Shown one piece after another: positions 39,048 through 51,030 of a DNA stretch of 64,000 bases. Position numbers and translations under genes: made by a program. Each line of letters opens with the position of its first letter. The stretch's first letter is position 1. The notes beneath the pieces are model-generated. The model made no database searches. It was not told where the DNA came from and saw only the letters and a list, made by a program, of their open reading frames with translations. Origin of the DNA: Polytrichum commune (Eukaryota > Streptophyta > Polytrichopsida > Polytrichales > Polytrichaceae); NCBI GenBank assembly GCA_950295325.1, contig OX485804.1, positions 59,920,533-59,984,532 on the forward strand, in the 5' to 3' direction.

Positions 39048-40629
39048 TTTACTCCAGGGTGCTCTTTCAAAATTGATGTACATTTTTCTTCTTCTTTTTG
39101 GAGTTGGGAAACCTCGAGACTACATTAGTGCATCATTTTTAAGGATCGGATGCTTAAGTTGATGAGATGTCTATCAAAAAACATAGCTCTACTAGATTCA
39201 AGAGTTTTCATGTACCCTACAATGTACGTGGAGACAATAGCAAATGCTTTAAATTCAAGTTTATTTGTTTGTTTGTTTGTTTTGGTTTTTCTATTGTATT
39301 TTGCACCTCTATCAATGTATTTTATGCCGAATTTGCCAAATGGGACCCTATTTTGATTTAGGCAATCTATGAAGGTGTTGCACTATTCCAATCATTGTAA
39401 TGCATAGGTCTTGAATAATAATTAGATTCAAGACCATTAATACATATAAATATATGCTAGTCTTAGTGATTCTTTCTACATGTAGTATATTGTTGTATTT
39501 TATCTCATTTATTGCGGTACCTTGTGCTAAATATAAGTTGAATCGCATATGCATAATTATGACATTTGATGTGCCATAAAATTTATACAATACATAAAAT
39601 TCTTGCAATATGTTACTTAGCCATGAGTTCGACCTTTCTGGACTCTCGCGTCTACTAAGAATTGTACCTCAAACAATGTGGAGAGTATTAAGAGGGAGCC
39701 CAATTTTATGTTGCTGAACTTAGTGACTTTCCTCGCTACGAATTGCCACACATGCATTATATTGGGGCATGTTTATTATTAGAATCAAAATTATATACGA
39801 AGGCTTAACAACATTAGTAATGGGGGAAAGGAATAAACTAGGTTAGTCACCTAAACAATGACCCTTGTTTGCTTGGCATTGATGAAAAAAAATTCAATAT
39901 GTTTCAAGGATATTTTTATCAAAATATTGCAACCATTGGGGACACATAATGTATAGTATTTCACTTCCAATAAAAATTATCCATGAAGCATCTTGGAATT
40001 TGTTTAGCTAGTTGTATACCTTGTGTCAAACTACTTAACTCTTACGTGTTTGAGGTGTGGTCCAATATGGGCCTCTACATGCACAAAATCGTGTATATGA
40101 GCTACATATTCCTCATATTAACTAAATGTGTTATAAGTGACCAGATAAGAAATTTAACTCATTCAACAAATCATGATTTTTAATCCAATTGGAGTAAGTG
40201 AAGGTTTGAGCTCAAACACACCACCTAGGTGCCTTTGAATGCAAATACACACTTACCTTATTGATCATCAATGTCATATATGACAATATTTCTTTGAATT
40301 TGACATAAAACATTATTTAGAAAACCTTTCAACCCATAAACATATAAAAAAGCAATTTTAAGACTTGATGTGGATTCATAGAAATTTTGTATACTGGTCA
40401 AACATTGAGCCCCTCATATGTTTAAGGGTTAATACCTTTCTCCACATTTCATAACAAATTAGCAAAAACAAAAGTACTACCGGCCTACAACATATCTCAA
40501 AATCTAGAGAGGGTTGTTTGTAAGAATCCATTTGCTTCAAATTTGGTTTCAACATCTTGATATAATCGTGCATCAAAGATTAAGACTAACAATGTGAGAA
40601 AGTACAAAGCCTGCAACAGTGATGCACAA
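39048..40629. other. AT-rich spacer
   Basis: No gene recognised. It contains a short (GTTT)n tract near 39264-39287. The part next to 40629 is the 3' UTR of the minus-strand kinase gene. Confidence 0.5.
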
Positions 40630-43600
40630 TCAAGGTCGATTCATAATCAATAAAAAGAAAGTTGGCACAAATATAATTCCGACTTTCAAGATCTCCGCCT
40701 TGAGGCTGACCAAAACCGCGGCCACTTGCCAAGTCCACAACCGGATCTCTACCTCAACTTTGTCTATCGCCTTCCACAAAGACGAAAACGCTCCCGTCCT
40801 GGTCAACTTGGAATAAGCCTTAGAGGAAGCTCTTCCCACTATCACAAATGTGTTTGCTGGTGCGCCCTGTAAAATTCAAGCTCATCATATGATTTTGCAC
40901 TACTGTACAGTAGTGCATTGGATGTAGGGATGCAATGATTCTTTTTAATATCAATGGTCACTATGACAACATAAGAGAGGAAGAGACGTCTCCAATGTTG
41001 CCACTAGCATGAATTATGATGATGCTTCATCTTCGAGTTTGTCTACTCTACATTTCATCTCGAAACAAGAAACAAATATCAAGCAAATTAGAACGCCCTT
41101 AAAGACTACTGCCTCCTTTCAAAAAGTGAACATGTTGAAAAGGCGTGGACAAGCCAATTCTCACACGGTTGGTTGAATTATCCAATTCACCCAAATAAGT
41201 ACCCCACTTTACTTTTTGACATGGCCCAAGGTGAACATGATATTAGTAGCACCCACCTTAGCACTATTCCAGCCTTAGGAGGCTCAACCTCAGATTTCTG
41301 ATGGGATCCAGATGGAAGCCTTGGGTCAAGGTCACCCTATTTGGTGACAACATGCAAGTTTGAGGATTGACATAAAAATTTATGTATATCATAGACCATG
41401 ATATGGGGATGCAAGAAATGATTTGTTTCATCAGTGGTCACTAGGTGACAACATTCATGCATTAGGAGTGACATCAACTTATGTGTATATTAGCCCATGA
41501 CACATTGTTAATATGGCAGATCTTTATGTGTTTCACTGTTGGCCAAGAACTAATGTACCTCAATGCACTACTGGAATCCAGTCGATTTAATGTCATATTC
41601 ATTTGTCAACTTTGTGACATTCTTAGTCTCCACTGAGAGAAAGTGTCATATTTGTGATATTATTGTATTCAATAAGGTGACATTAACGCAGTTAAAACAC
41701 ATTAGTGACGAATGAAAGAAAATTGGTTAAGAGGATATTTAATGTCCAAAACAATGTTGTTATGTATTGATAATGCTTACATACAGAGGTACATACCAAA
41801 GCATTGTCAACAGCTCGTAGACAATCATTTGTCTTCAAGAGAAGCAAAACCACACGCGGCAATCGCTTTAATAACTCGGTAATTTTTAAAAGTGATTGTG
41901 AAGCAAAATTCTGCAAGCAATTCCCTCAGCTAATCAGTTGTTATACTCTGACAACCCATTAACAGGGAGTCATATAGAGAAAAACAACACTAATGTGGAT
42001 TCTGTTATACGTGTCAGAGGCGCATCTGCAACTGTTTTGGACCTTCCTGCACTATTTTGGTGGGAGGTATAATATGCTGCAATAGATTATCATGTAAAGT
42101 TTGAGATTATCAACCTGAATTTCATTCACGTCTTCTTTTGTTGTAGAGAATTGGAGGTGGTCGATAGATTTAGCAATGACTTTTCGCCATGGTCGCATCG
42201 TCAAAACTGATGCAAACAATGTGTATAAGTCCTCTCCAGCTCCCATTTTCAAACTGTGCCTCTTTATGCCTTCCACGTCGGCAAACACCAAAGACTGCTT
42301 CCAACAAGCGATTTCACATGATTGTGACATTCACTCAATATCAACGTTTGCCAATAAAACATTGGTACATAGTGATACATAAAATAGATGATTTGTTCAT
42401 GTATTGGTCTACATCCTTAAATTCAGGCCTCCAGGTTTTTGAGTTTATTGGCAATAAGAACTTAACAACCAAAGTAGTTTGCTCTGGATTGATTTAAAAA
42501 TCGACATATCTAGCATTTTGTGAGGTTTATGGAATCAAATGAGCATGAAAAGTAGAATTGAACCTTCATAGGATAGAGGATGCATGACTCACTCTCCAAA
42601 GGCCTGCATAATTGGCTCGTAGTTCAGGGTCTAATGTCTTGTACAACCCATGGTCCAACAAGATCAATTGTGGTTCATTTGTTGTACCTGAGCATAGGAG
42701 TTGACTACTATAAAAATTAAAAAATTAAAAATTAAAAGGAAGAAGAGGGTATTACAATTTATATATACTGAAAACAATGTATGTTGATCAAGAAATAGAC
42801 TTGTTTTCGCATGCACTCGCAATGAAGATATAACTGTATATGGTGGTCCAGTCACTTTAATCCTACCAGGTTTCACACGCAACATCATATTTGCAGCATG
42901 AGGATCACAATGTACAAATCCATGGTGGAAAATCATCTCTGCAAATGTCTGGCTGATCTGTCATGTAACATGATCACAACGTATTTGATCAGGATTCAAG
43001 ATAGTGCAAAATTTCTAAATTGGATATTTTGGATAAAAGGTCAAAGTGCTTGGTCCAAGGAGGTTTATCTTGTTATCTGTTCTTTTCCATTCTCGTTCTC
43101 ATGCTCTTTGCCTTTGTCAACAATGTCGTTGTTATGAAGTATACCATCTCACCCTGGATGATCTCAAACTTAGAAAAGCATTCTTGTTTGGTCTATTGAT
43201 TAGTTATTGATCTCAAACTGAATTTTTTTGAAGAAATTCATGGCACCACCAACAATGGTGAACTCTATGGCCTGACTTTCAAGTATATTCTAATAATTCA
43301 GGTATGTTGCGATGTGCATACTTACGAGACGTGCCACCTCAGATGGGTGAATTCCAAGCCTCTCCATAGCAGCAACATCCGTTACTCCCACTCCTTTCAT
43401 AAACTCCATAGCCATCAAACGAGAGGTGCTTAGCTCCCAGTATATTTTTGGAACTGCAATCTTGGAGGCCAGATAGGGGGACATCTTTGCAAAATTTGCT
43501 ACACAAAGCTCTGCATTTTTTCCCTCCATCAGAAAGTCCATTTCCTGCACATCTAATGCATAATGAATGTGAACAAGCATGCATGACACAGGAATAATGA

Positions 43601-46035
43601 GAGGCGGTAGTCATCTTCTCACTACTGGAAACAAAGCTCATCCTCAACCTAATATTGACTAAATCATATGAGAGTGTTACACTACAAGAAATTCTTACAG
43701 GAAACAAGGAGAAATGTTGTGTGTATTAGAAGGCTCACATTAGGCAGGCTGTCATGCATTTCATCCACCAACCACCTGATTCAAGCAGATCCCATCTTCT
43801 CAATTCATGCTTAAAGTATAGGAGGAAATTAGAGGAAAAATGACTATACAAAAACTATCTACTGATTCAAGTACTAATTACCTGTAGTCAAATGCAGGGA
43901 ATAACCAGTAGCCAACGTGAACAACAAAATGCACTGTAGCAATGTCCGCATCTGCTGTGTCTGTCAGATGTGTGTGTTGCACCTATTAAACACAATCAAT
44001 CATATCATATTAATGTGATGCTAAGAGGTTCATGTGAACTTATTAACTCAAATTGTCCACGCTCAAAAAACTATTGTTTCTAAATAGTATTGATGAGAAG
44101 GTAGCAAATTATTTCAGAGCACACAATATCGTGCATGTAATGTCTAAATCTATCCAAGGGAAACTGCAGCTAATATTGTTGCATATCATCCATTCTCTTC
44201 CACTCAAGTGATGAATTTTTAATTCAAGGGATAATCATGACTAACGTAATTATTCAGAGCTTCAGTAGCAGAATTTGACCTTATATCTTGTAATAAGCTT
44301 ACCTTAACAGCAACTTGTCTACCATCAAAAGTACGGGCAGCATGAACTTGAGCCAGTGAGGCACTAGCCAATGGAGCCTCTGTAAACTCCATGTAAATCT
44401 TGACATGTAAGCAAACAATGGAATGAATCACTTTGGCTTCTAGTATTGTACGCACCAAAATGCAGAGTTGTACAATAAAATTGTTGAAAGGGTTCTTAGT
44501 TTTTATGAGGAGAACTAGCTTACTGGACATTCAGCTTTGGGAATATCCTGTATTCTAGAGACAGGCTAGTTTGAACAAGCCAAAGAGGATGATTTTGCAA
44601 CTATCATTCTTAAGGGCACCTAGGTTACCTCATGGGGGAGTTGGCCCAGTTCAGCTAGAAACACGTCACAAACTTGCTTGTAGGTTTGAACAGGGCACTT
44701 GTCCAGCATTGAAGCCCGCATAACTTGTACAAACTCCTTTGGCACCAAGTAATCCTTTACATCAGAAAGGCGAGGAATACGTCACATTACTGACTTGATT
44801 ACAAAATTGCAAATACCAACTGCAGTGACTCTTCTAGGTTTTCCAATCATATTCTTCTTTTTTTACCTGTATTTCAATGTGGTAAGTACTTGTACAACTA
44901 CTAATTTAGTCCCGTTGCACCCGTGCATAATGTGTCTGGCCATCATGCACCATCCGCTCAACATGCCACCATTGATGACTGGCCGGTTTGGACCTTTGGA
45001 GCAACAACTGATTCAAAGTCCAAGCACCCTCGCCATTCCTAAATGTATAGCAGATACTTACTACTTATGCAATTCATCAGTGCGGATGTGTGTAGGAGTG
45101 AGCATTTAGCTGTCACTCATGCAAATGGTTGCTGGACCTTTACTGCACTTATGTGTAACAACTTTCTTTGTGGGTCTTGTAATTTCTGGCATCCTATCCA
45201 TGTTACAAGGCCCATAAAAATCCTATTTATGTTATTTGTGTGAACATAATGCATGACCAACAACTGAACTGAAGAGCGGTCATACCTATTTTAACCTAAA
45301 GATCATAGGTCCCAAACAGACTTATATGTCAGTAATACTTTGCTTAAAATAAACACAGGGAGCACTTACTAGCTGTCCGATGTGTTGTCCAAATTTGATA
45401 TAGATCCCCCCATTTGCACAGCAAAGCTCTTTCAACCTATGTGCATTCCGAAGGTGAACTTCATGTGTGGCACTGTCTTTTTCAATACTCCCTTCTGGCA
45501 ACCCTTGCAATGACATCAAATAATCTGTGGAAGAAGTCGTGTGCAATCCATCCATCAATGGGCAGCTCTATAGCATTTCCTCAGTAGACAAGTTCCATGT
45601 GTTATGGGGACGTGACCACTCCACAAAGATTGCAAAATATTAAGAGTGGTTCACTTCAAAGTTTCTAAACCCTAATCATGAAATCCCCAGTCCGACTGTG
45701 AGAATTAAGTGAAGTTGTGGAGTTTCAGTGTTGTGTTGGCAGGCACCTGTGACCATCATGGTGGCGGTCGAAACATTTCGAGCCATCCGCAAAGGGATTA
45801 TTTGCAGCAACCTTATCCTTTTTTGAGGGTTTTCGCCTTCAAAGACCCAAGCCCCCACTCCAATGAAACTCCCAACACCAAGAACTAGAGGCACCCTCCA
45901 CTTCCATGGACTCTTCTCACTGCTGAAATTATTGCTCACATACGCCCGTGGATATTGACTTCTTGATGAAGTGATATATGGTCCAAACACTTGAAATGAT
46001 CTCCTGGGGAAAGTTCGGCAAAAAGCTGGAAGCAT
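40630..46035 (-). CDS. Mitochondrial ABC1/UbiB-type atypical kinase, ADCK1-like, 579 aa
   Basis: Belongs to the ABC1 (UbiB/ADCK) family of atypical kinases/ATPases linked to quinone and lipid homeostasis; closest to plant At2g40090-type and animal ADCK1 proteins. Exons in transcript order: 46035-45747, 45524-45370, 44754-44629, 44398-44303, 43982-43882, 43775-43739, 43544-43326, 42957-42867, 42687-42593, 42294-42115, 41910-41797, 40866-40630 (1740 nt, all phases agree). Residues 1-45 are Arg/Ser/Phe-rich like a mitochondrial presequence, followed by a membrane segment at 48-65. Family motifs are all present: KFGQ (140-143), Ala-rich loop PLASASLAQVH, VAVK with Lys222, HCDPHAAN (357-364) and the DFG-equivalent DHG (382-384). 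The gene is intact. The C-terminal segment ends in a hydrophobic stretch (VGIIFVPTFFLLI), a possible second membrane anchor absent from the Arabidopsis relative as I recall it. Confidence 0.93.
40905..41530. repeat. Repeat-like insertion in the last kinase intron
   Basis: The 930-bp last intron (40867-41796) contains related blocks: GGATGCAATGATT...TGGTCACTATGACAACAT (about 40927-40975) resembles GGATGCAAGAAATGATT...TGGTCACTAGGTGACAACAT (about 41408-41460), and 41345-41410 resembles 41451-41515 at a spacing of about 105 bp. This suggests an old tandem repeat or a transposon relic. No end sequences were defined. Confidence 0.45.
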
Positions 46036-46087
46036 TGTGCATCACCTGGTGTACAAGTGCTCTCCTGCCACAGCCAGGTTCAATTTT

Positions 46088-46563
46088 TCACATCACTAAT
46101 ATACACAAAGAGCCCTCAGAGAGATCATTGCGATTCATCAACTTTCTTGCAAAGCTCTCATATTGTTCGGAGTCCTGCCACTGGACATGTATAGGTGAAT
46201 CTTGAGCGTGGTACTTGATCAGTGATTCCTTCACATGATATTCTCTCATCTTTGCATCTATACACATAAACCTGCAATTTCATTTTGTTCCACAAATTAC
46301 ACAAAAGTAGGTTAAAGAAATGATGTCTCTTCAATCTGGTGATGACCTAAAACGTCTTGAGACCAAGGTATGACCAGAGATGAAAACTTGCTGATGAACA
46401 CAACATTTACCATATGTACTGGTCATCCTATCCAATCTACACGTTAAAGTTTAACAAAGAAGTACCTGTTTAAATCACGCCTCAGATCTTCTGCATTCAC
46501 TTGAACTGTAGGTTAATTTCAAAATGCCCCTGAAGCTCATATTGGTTGACAAGATTTCTTTAC
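46088..46563 (-). CDS. Small spliced ORF candidate beside the kinase start, unknown
   Basis: On the minus strand a 40-nt exon (46505-46466) joins in phase to 46271-46088, giving VNAEDLRRDLN, then RFMCIDAKMREYHVKESL, HVQWQDSEQYESF, ARKLMNRNDLSEGS and a TGA at 46088-46090. Donor (AACAG|GTACTT) and acceptor (AATTGCAG) are good. From the first ATG in the second exon the product is 59 aa. Upstream, the frame stops six codons into the previous possible exon, while an ATG (MSFRGILKL) lies one base out of frame just ahead of the 40-nt exon. It ends 52 bp before the kinase ATG. It may be a separate small gene, a decayed gene, or a long upstream ORF in the kinase leader. The family was not recognised. 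Confidence 0.42.
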
Positions 46564-47710
46564 CTGGTAGAGTAAGAGAGGTTCAAATGTTAGCAGAGTT
46601 CAGGAGCATGTAAATTACATCCACATGCATACATGTTGTACTCGCACAACTCACATTACATTGAAGATCTTGTGAAATCATGTGGACAAGATTGGAATAA
46701 AAAATTATTGGCACTACTACATACTGACAATGCTAACGAATGCCTGTGCTCACCATCCAGTAATATACTTGCATCATTTATCAGCAATTGAGTCAAATTG
46801 CATCAAGGAAGTGGAGTGAATGCTTACTGGACACTTAAACCCTGCTGAAGTTTGCAATATATATACGAGCAAACCGACATGTGAACGTGAATGTGCAGGA
46901 CGATTAATTCTTGCATTGCAGATTGGTTTCCAGTGATAATTTCTTCCGTAGCCATGTGATACAGAGACATCACTACATATTGTGCTCCTGAACTTATTTT
47001 TATTTGTGTAAGTTTAACAAACATTCAAGAGCCTCTGTTGTATAAATGAGGGTATGTGACACATTAATCACAAAAGACTGAGCGACACTCATGGAAGACC
47101 TCAAATTAAACTTTTCCACTCAAGAAGCACCAAACTACCACGCAAAAATACATAGTTCCACAAGGAGCATTTGAGAAATTCCCGCATGGGAAAAGGGATG
47201 GTTGGTCCACTATGAACATTCCCACTTTGGCACTATTCCCTCCTTTTGAAAGGGAATTCTCCCGTTTTTCCCACACACAAGAGGGAATTGTGCCAAGAGG
47301 GAATGTTGTACATCCCCTTGTGTTCCCTGCATTGCACAAGGATCGAAATGATGCAACAGAGCACTCCAAACAGAAGGAATTCATGGAATTGGCTCGGTGT
47401 ACCAAGATCTCGTGCAGGTGTGGGAGGAAAGAATCTGGAGGATCCATGGCTCAAAAGCTCAATAACCTTCTCCACATCAAAATCCCTAGCCTCTCGCTCC
47501 CCGAAGCCCTAATAATATGCCAAGAAGATCAGCAAGTGCGTACAGGAAGCTGGAAGGGATGATGCCATGCAAAAGACCCTACATTCATCCAAGCATGATA
47601 TGGAGGGTTGTCACGTAATAGATATGACGTGGATAATATATGTGACGTGGCATTCTTTTACGCTGCGTTGGACGCCCTGATGATGAGCTGCCAACATTCC
47701 TATATGTTAA
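46564..47710. other. Spacer with an inverted repeat
   Basis: No supported gene. Inverted arms at 47215-47242 and 47281-47307 (AACATTCCC..CTTTGGCACTATTCCCTC against AACATTCCCTCTTGGCACAATTCCCTC) enclose a 38-bp loop. The several overlapping frames around 47106-47562 are chance products of this low-stop region. Confidence 0.5.
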
Positions 47711-48282
47711 GGGCTGTTTACACCATGGACCATAAAGTCGTCACAAGGCCTTCTAAGTCTTGTGATTGGTTGTTGAACTTGTTCCACGACCACTTCGGTT
47801 TACACCAAGGAAAAAATGTTAGAGTGACCTTGCAGTTTGAGGTCTCCAAAAGATATATTTTAAGGCTTACATTATCCACTGACATGGTTCGACATATTTT
47901 GTAGTGAGAGAGCCAAAAGATGTGCTCTAGCAGGAAAAGGTAAGGGCCCATTACAGAGAAATGTTGTTATAATAAATTTTTAATGATCTTTTTTGGGGGG
48001 GGAGAGAAGATGAAGACAAAGAAGATAGGAGTATGGTCAAACTTAATTTTTCTTCAAAACTACCTTGTTTGGGCCTATATTAGAAAAATTAGCACATTCA
48101 CTTTTTGGTGCATGGTCATTCCTCTTGGTCCACATTTGGTTTACACCAATTTGAGGTGCCCATAGGCTTTGTAAATTAGTTTTTTAAGAAATCGGACCAT
48201 GGAAGTTGGACCATGAAGTTAGCCCATAGAAAAAGGCCATCTTCCATGGCCTAACTTCATGGTCCATGGTGTAAACTAGCCC
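47711..48282. mobile_element. MITE-like element, 572 bp, long terminal inverted repeats
   Basis: The left end reads GGGCTGTTTACACCATGGAC and the complement of the right end reads GGGCTAGTTTACACCATGG, followed on both sides by ACCAT.AAGT; similarity spans about 30 bp. The element is flanked by TAA on the left (47708-47710) and TTA on the right (48283-48285), close to the TWA target of PIF/Harbinger elements. A further hairpin lies inside the right end (48208-48222 pairs with 48251-48265). No coding capacity. Confidence 0.65.
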
Positions 48283-48489
48283 TTAGCAAACGTGTGCAAG
48301 ATGAGATTGAGAACTTAATAACAAACTAGGGATATAAAAATCACACAATTACTGGTTTAATGCACCCAAAAATACTCATGGTTATAGTTACCAAAGCAAT
48401 GATCATGACATAGAGTAATTGTCAAAGACCGTCATGCAACATGAGCTATGGTTATTCAATCAATGGGAGAAACTCAGGATTTAATGCAT

Positions 48490-48718
48490 ACGAGCATACC
48501 TTTCATTTATCCAACATGAAAGCCCCAAAATGGTATGCAACCCGGTGTTTATTGCTTATTGTTTTTAGTCCATTCTGATTCTAGAATTTTCTTTTTAAAT
48601 CCTAAATTAGTTTTGTCCATGTCATTACAAATGAATCAATCACCAATCTAGAGAGGATCAAGCTTTTATGTTGGGTGTATGAGAGGTATACTTGTATGTG
48701 ATAATTCCCTCTCTCTCC
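48490..48718. mobile_element. Diverged relative of the 11.1-kb MITE
   Basis: The right part (GAGAGGTATACTTGTATGTGATAATTCCCTCTC, described by its blocks GAGAGGTAT, CTTGTAT and GATAATTCCCTC) matches the right end of the 11150-11386 element. The left part (ACGAGCATACCTTTCATTTATCCAACAT) matches that element's inverted end. The outer left end is eroded and no target duplication is visible. Confidence 0.5.
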
Positions 48719-48984
48719 TAAACAAAGTATTAGTTGAACTCAACATCGTCGTTATCTTAATCTTCTTTGTCTCCTAAGGTAAGTGAACTTTGAGGAGGGA
48801 TCATAAGTTTCCAAAGAATGGTACATATGGTCCGAGATGACCCTAAACTACCAGATGATAATGGAAAGGTACCCTAAACCGAACGGAGTGGTTGGTGGTT
48901 CAATTCCCAACCATAAAATCGTCTCTATACTTGATGAAAAACTAACCAGGTGTTCAAGTGCCTCATGTGTTCCAAATTTATTTT

Positions 48985-49047
<63 letters not shown>
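48985..49047. repeat. (AAC)21 microsatellite
   Basis: Twenty-one perfect tandem AAC units. On the minus strand this produces a poly-valine frame that is not a gene. Confidence 0.97.
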
Positions 49048-49048
<1 letters not shown>

Positions 49049-49388
49049 TATGATATAATTATAATGTAATATGTACTAATAAAATGTAACAATTCTTTGT
49101 AACATAGTGTAATGTGGCATTCAACAAATGAGGGAAACAAAGTTATTTCTCATAGCAGTATTTCAAATTTATGATGTGATTTCAACATAATAATTAGCCT
49201 CCAAAAGTTTGTGACACTTTTCATAGTTTGAGGGACGTCCCAAGAGAGAAAATGCTTGAAAGTAGTAGGGTGCATTTTTCAAATGTGTGTGGAACCTATG
49301 GAATTTTTTCATATGTATTTAAAGTTTATATGCAACCATTTGGAAATTAACAAAGGTGATTATCAACACGGACATTTTATCACTGCAT

Positions 49389-49402
49389 GGGGGGGGGGGG
49401 GT
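49389..49402. repeat. Poly-G tract
   Basis: Homopolymer run of about twelve G within otherwise AT-rich spacer (49048-49860, no gene seen). Such a run is prone to length errors in sequencing. Confidence 0.8.
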
Positions 49403-49863
49403 CCTTATTCCCGGATTGTTAGGTCAAAATGGTCACAAATTGGGTACTTTTATTGCACACATGAATACCAAAGTTTTAACTAACTTGTGTGCATCAAATT
49501 TTGACAAAACCAAATCATGTATAGCAGTCAATAGCGACAATACATATTAAGCTTGGACATGTAGTGTTGTACCGTAGAGGATGCTCTATTTCATTTTCAC
49601 TGGTACCATAACATAGTTCCCACGTAGGATTCAAGAAGGTCTCAACCAATGTAGAATTGACACATGGCAAAACTTGAGGGGAAAATAGTTGATTTTTGTC
49701 AAAATAGAGAGCCCTCTACAATAATATTCAAATTAGGTTGAAGGCCAACAAATAGTCTTGCGAAACTTACAAACCTTATATAACCGCTAGCCCACGGACT
49801 TTTTTGGCTAGCGGCTAACCCAATAGCTAAGAGTTATGGCTAAAAATGGTACCTAGGAAAAAT

Positions 49864-50430
49864 GGGCTAGCCCATCTATAACTAGATCGAGGTCTAAAAA
49901 ATACGGGCTAGCCCAACTAGTTATTAGCTAGCTAAAGATAGGTCAAGTAGCTCAATCGGCTCAAGCTATATGAGGTAGCCAAGTTGTGTGGAAAACAACA
50001 TTGCATTTAGACTTGTAACATACGGCGATACATATGAGGAGTTGCAGATAGAGGATGATGACGGTTCGTTGGTAGAGAATGGCGAGCAACAAGAATTAGA
50101 CATCGATGACAATGAGTGATTTCAATTGATATGAAATATGACTGTATTGATTAAACGATGCCTTCTTGAATTCAACATATGGGCTAGTTGAGCTAGTTTT
50201 TTAGGTTAGCTAGCCCAACTATATGCTTGATCGAAGGCTCGGAAAATATGGGCTAGCTCATCTATGGTTAGATCAAGGCCTAAAATTTATGGGCTAACCC
50301 AACTATGGCTAGATCGAGGCCTAATAAAATGGACTTGCCTAGTTATGGCTAGATTGAGGCTTGAAAAATATGGGCTAGCCCAATTATGACTAGATCGAGG
50401 CATGAAAATATGGGCTAACCCAACTAGCTA
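49864..50430. repeat. 41-bp tandem repeats centred on the palindrome GGGCTAGCCC, transposon relic
   Basis: Units begin at 49864, 49905 and again at 50250, 50291, 50331, 50372 and 50412, a period of 40-41 bp. Each carries GGGCTAGCCC or a near variant, then ACTATGGCTAG and ATCGAGGCCTAAAA. Between the two blocks (50018-50120, + strand) an open frame reads TYGDTYEELQIEDDDGS, LVENGEQQ and ELDIDDNE before a TGA, an acidic C-terminal tail like those of some hAT-type transposases. Subterminal repeats around a transposase remnant would fit a hAT element, but no catalytic region or terminal repeat is visible. Confidence 0.6.
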
Positions 50431-50706
50431 ATGGGTTGTAAAATGTATGGAAATTTAGAACTCTCCTTCAAGTTGATAATCATAGAGGAGGAGAAGTGGA
50501 ACTACATAAACGATTTCTCCCCCATTTCTCCTTCAAGTTGATCGGGGCACTAAGTCTCAGTGTAAGCCAAGGTATTGTGCTTCCACATCGGGCTGGCTTC
50601 CCACAACACTGAGGAAAATAAGTGATTTTTTTTCCATTGTTTTAGAGCTTAGAAAATGGGGTATTTTATTTTCATTTCACATAGGGCTCAACATTGTTAT
50701 TTTGAC

Positions 50707-51030
50707 TAAGGGCCACTTCGCACCCGAGAGTGAATGTCCGTGACCATTGCATTTTAAGATCTCTCATTGGTCAAAAAGGCCAAGACCGTCCATGGTCACT
50801 TCACACTGGAAAGTAAGGCCTAAGGGCCCAAAGAAATTATCATGGATGAATAAGTTTACATGTAGTTTAACACAACAACCTACATATGATGTTTCACGAT
50901 CTGACGCGTACTATGTCAGTTTCTACAAAAATGGCTTTCTCATTTCACATGTTACGGCCTTTGGATAAGAGTCAAGGGTCCTCACATTAAGAAGTTCAAG
51001 GTCCTTGGCTCATGTGCAAAGTGGCCCTAA
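50707..51030. mobile_element. PIF/Harbinger-like MITE, 318 bp
   Basis: The body is 50710-51027. The left end is GGGCCACTTCGCAC and the complement of the right end is GGGCCACTTTGCAC (one mismatch in 14), both followed by GAG two bases on. It is flanked by TAA on both sides (50707-50709 and 51028-51030), the three-base TWA duplication of PIF/Harbinger elements. No coding capacity. The same ends occur at 57600-58104. Confidence 0.75.

Noticed and set aside
48925-49140. Minus-strand ORF with poly-valine
   Set aside because: Produced by the (AAC)n microsatellite.
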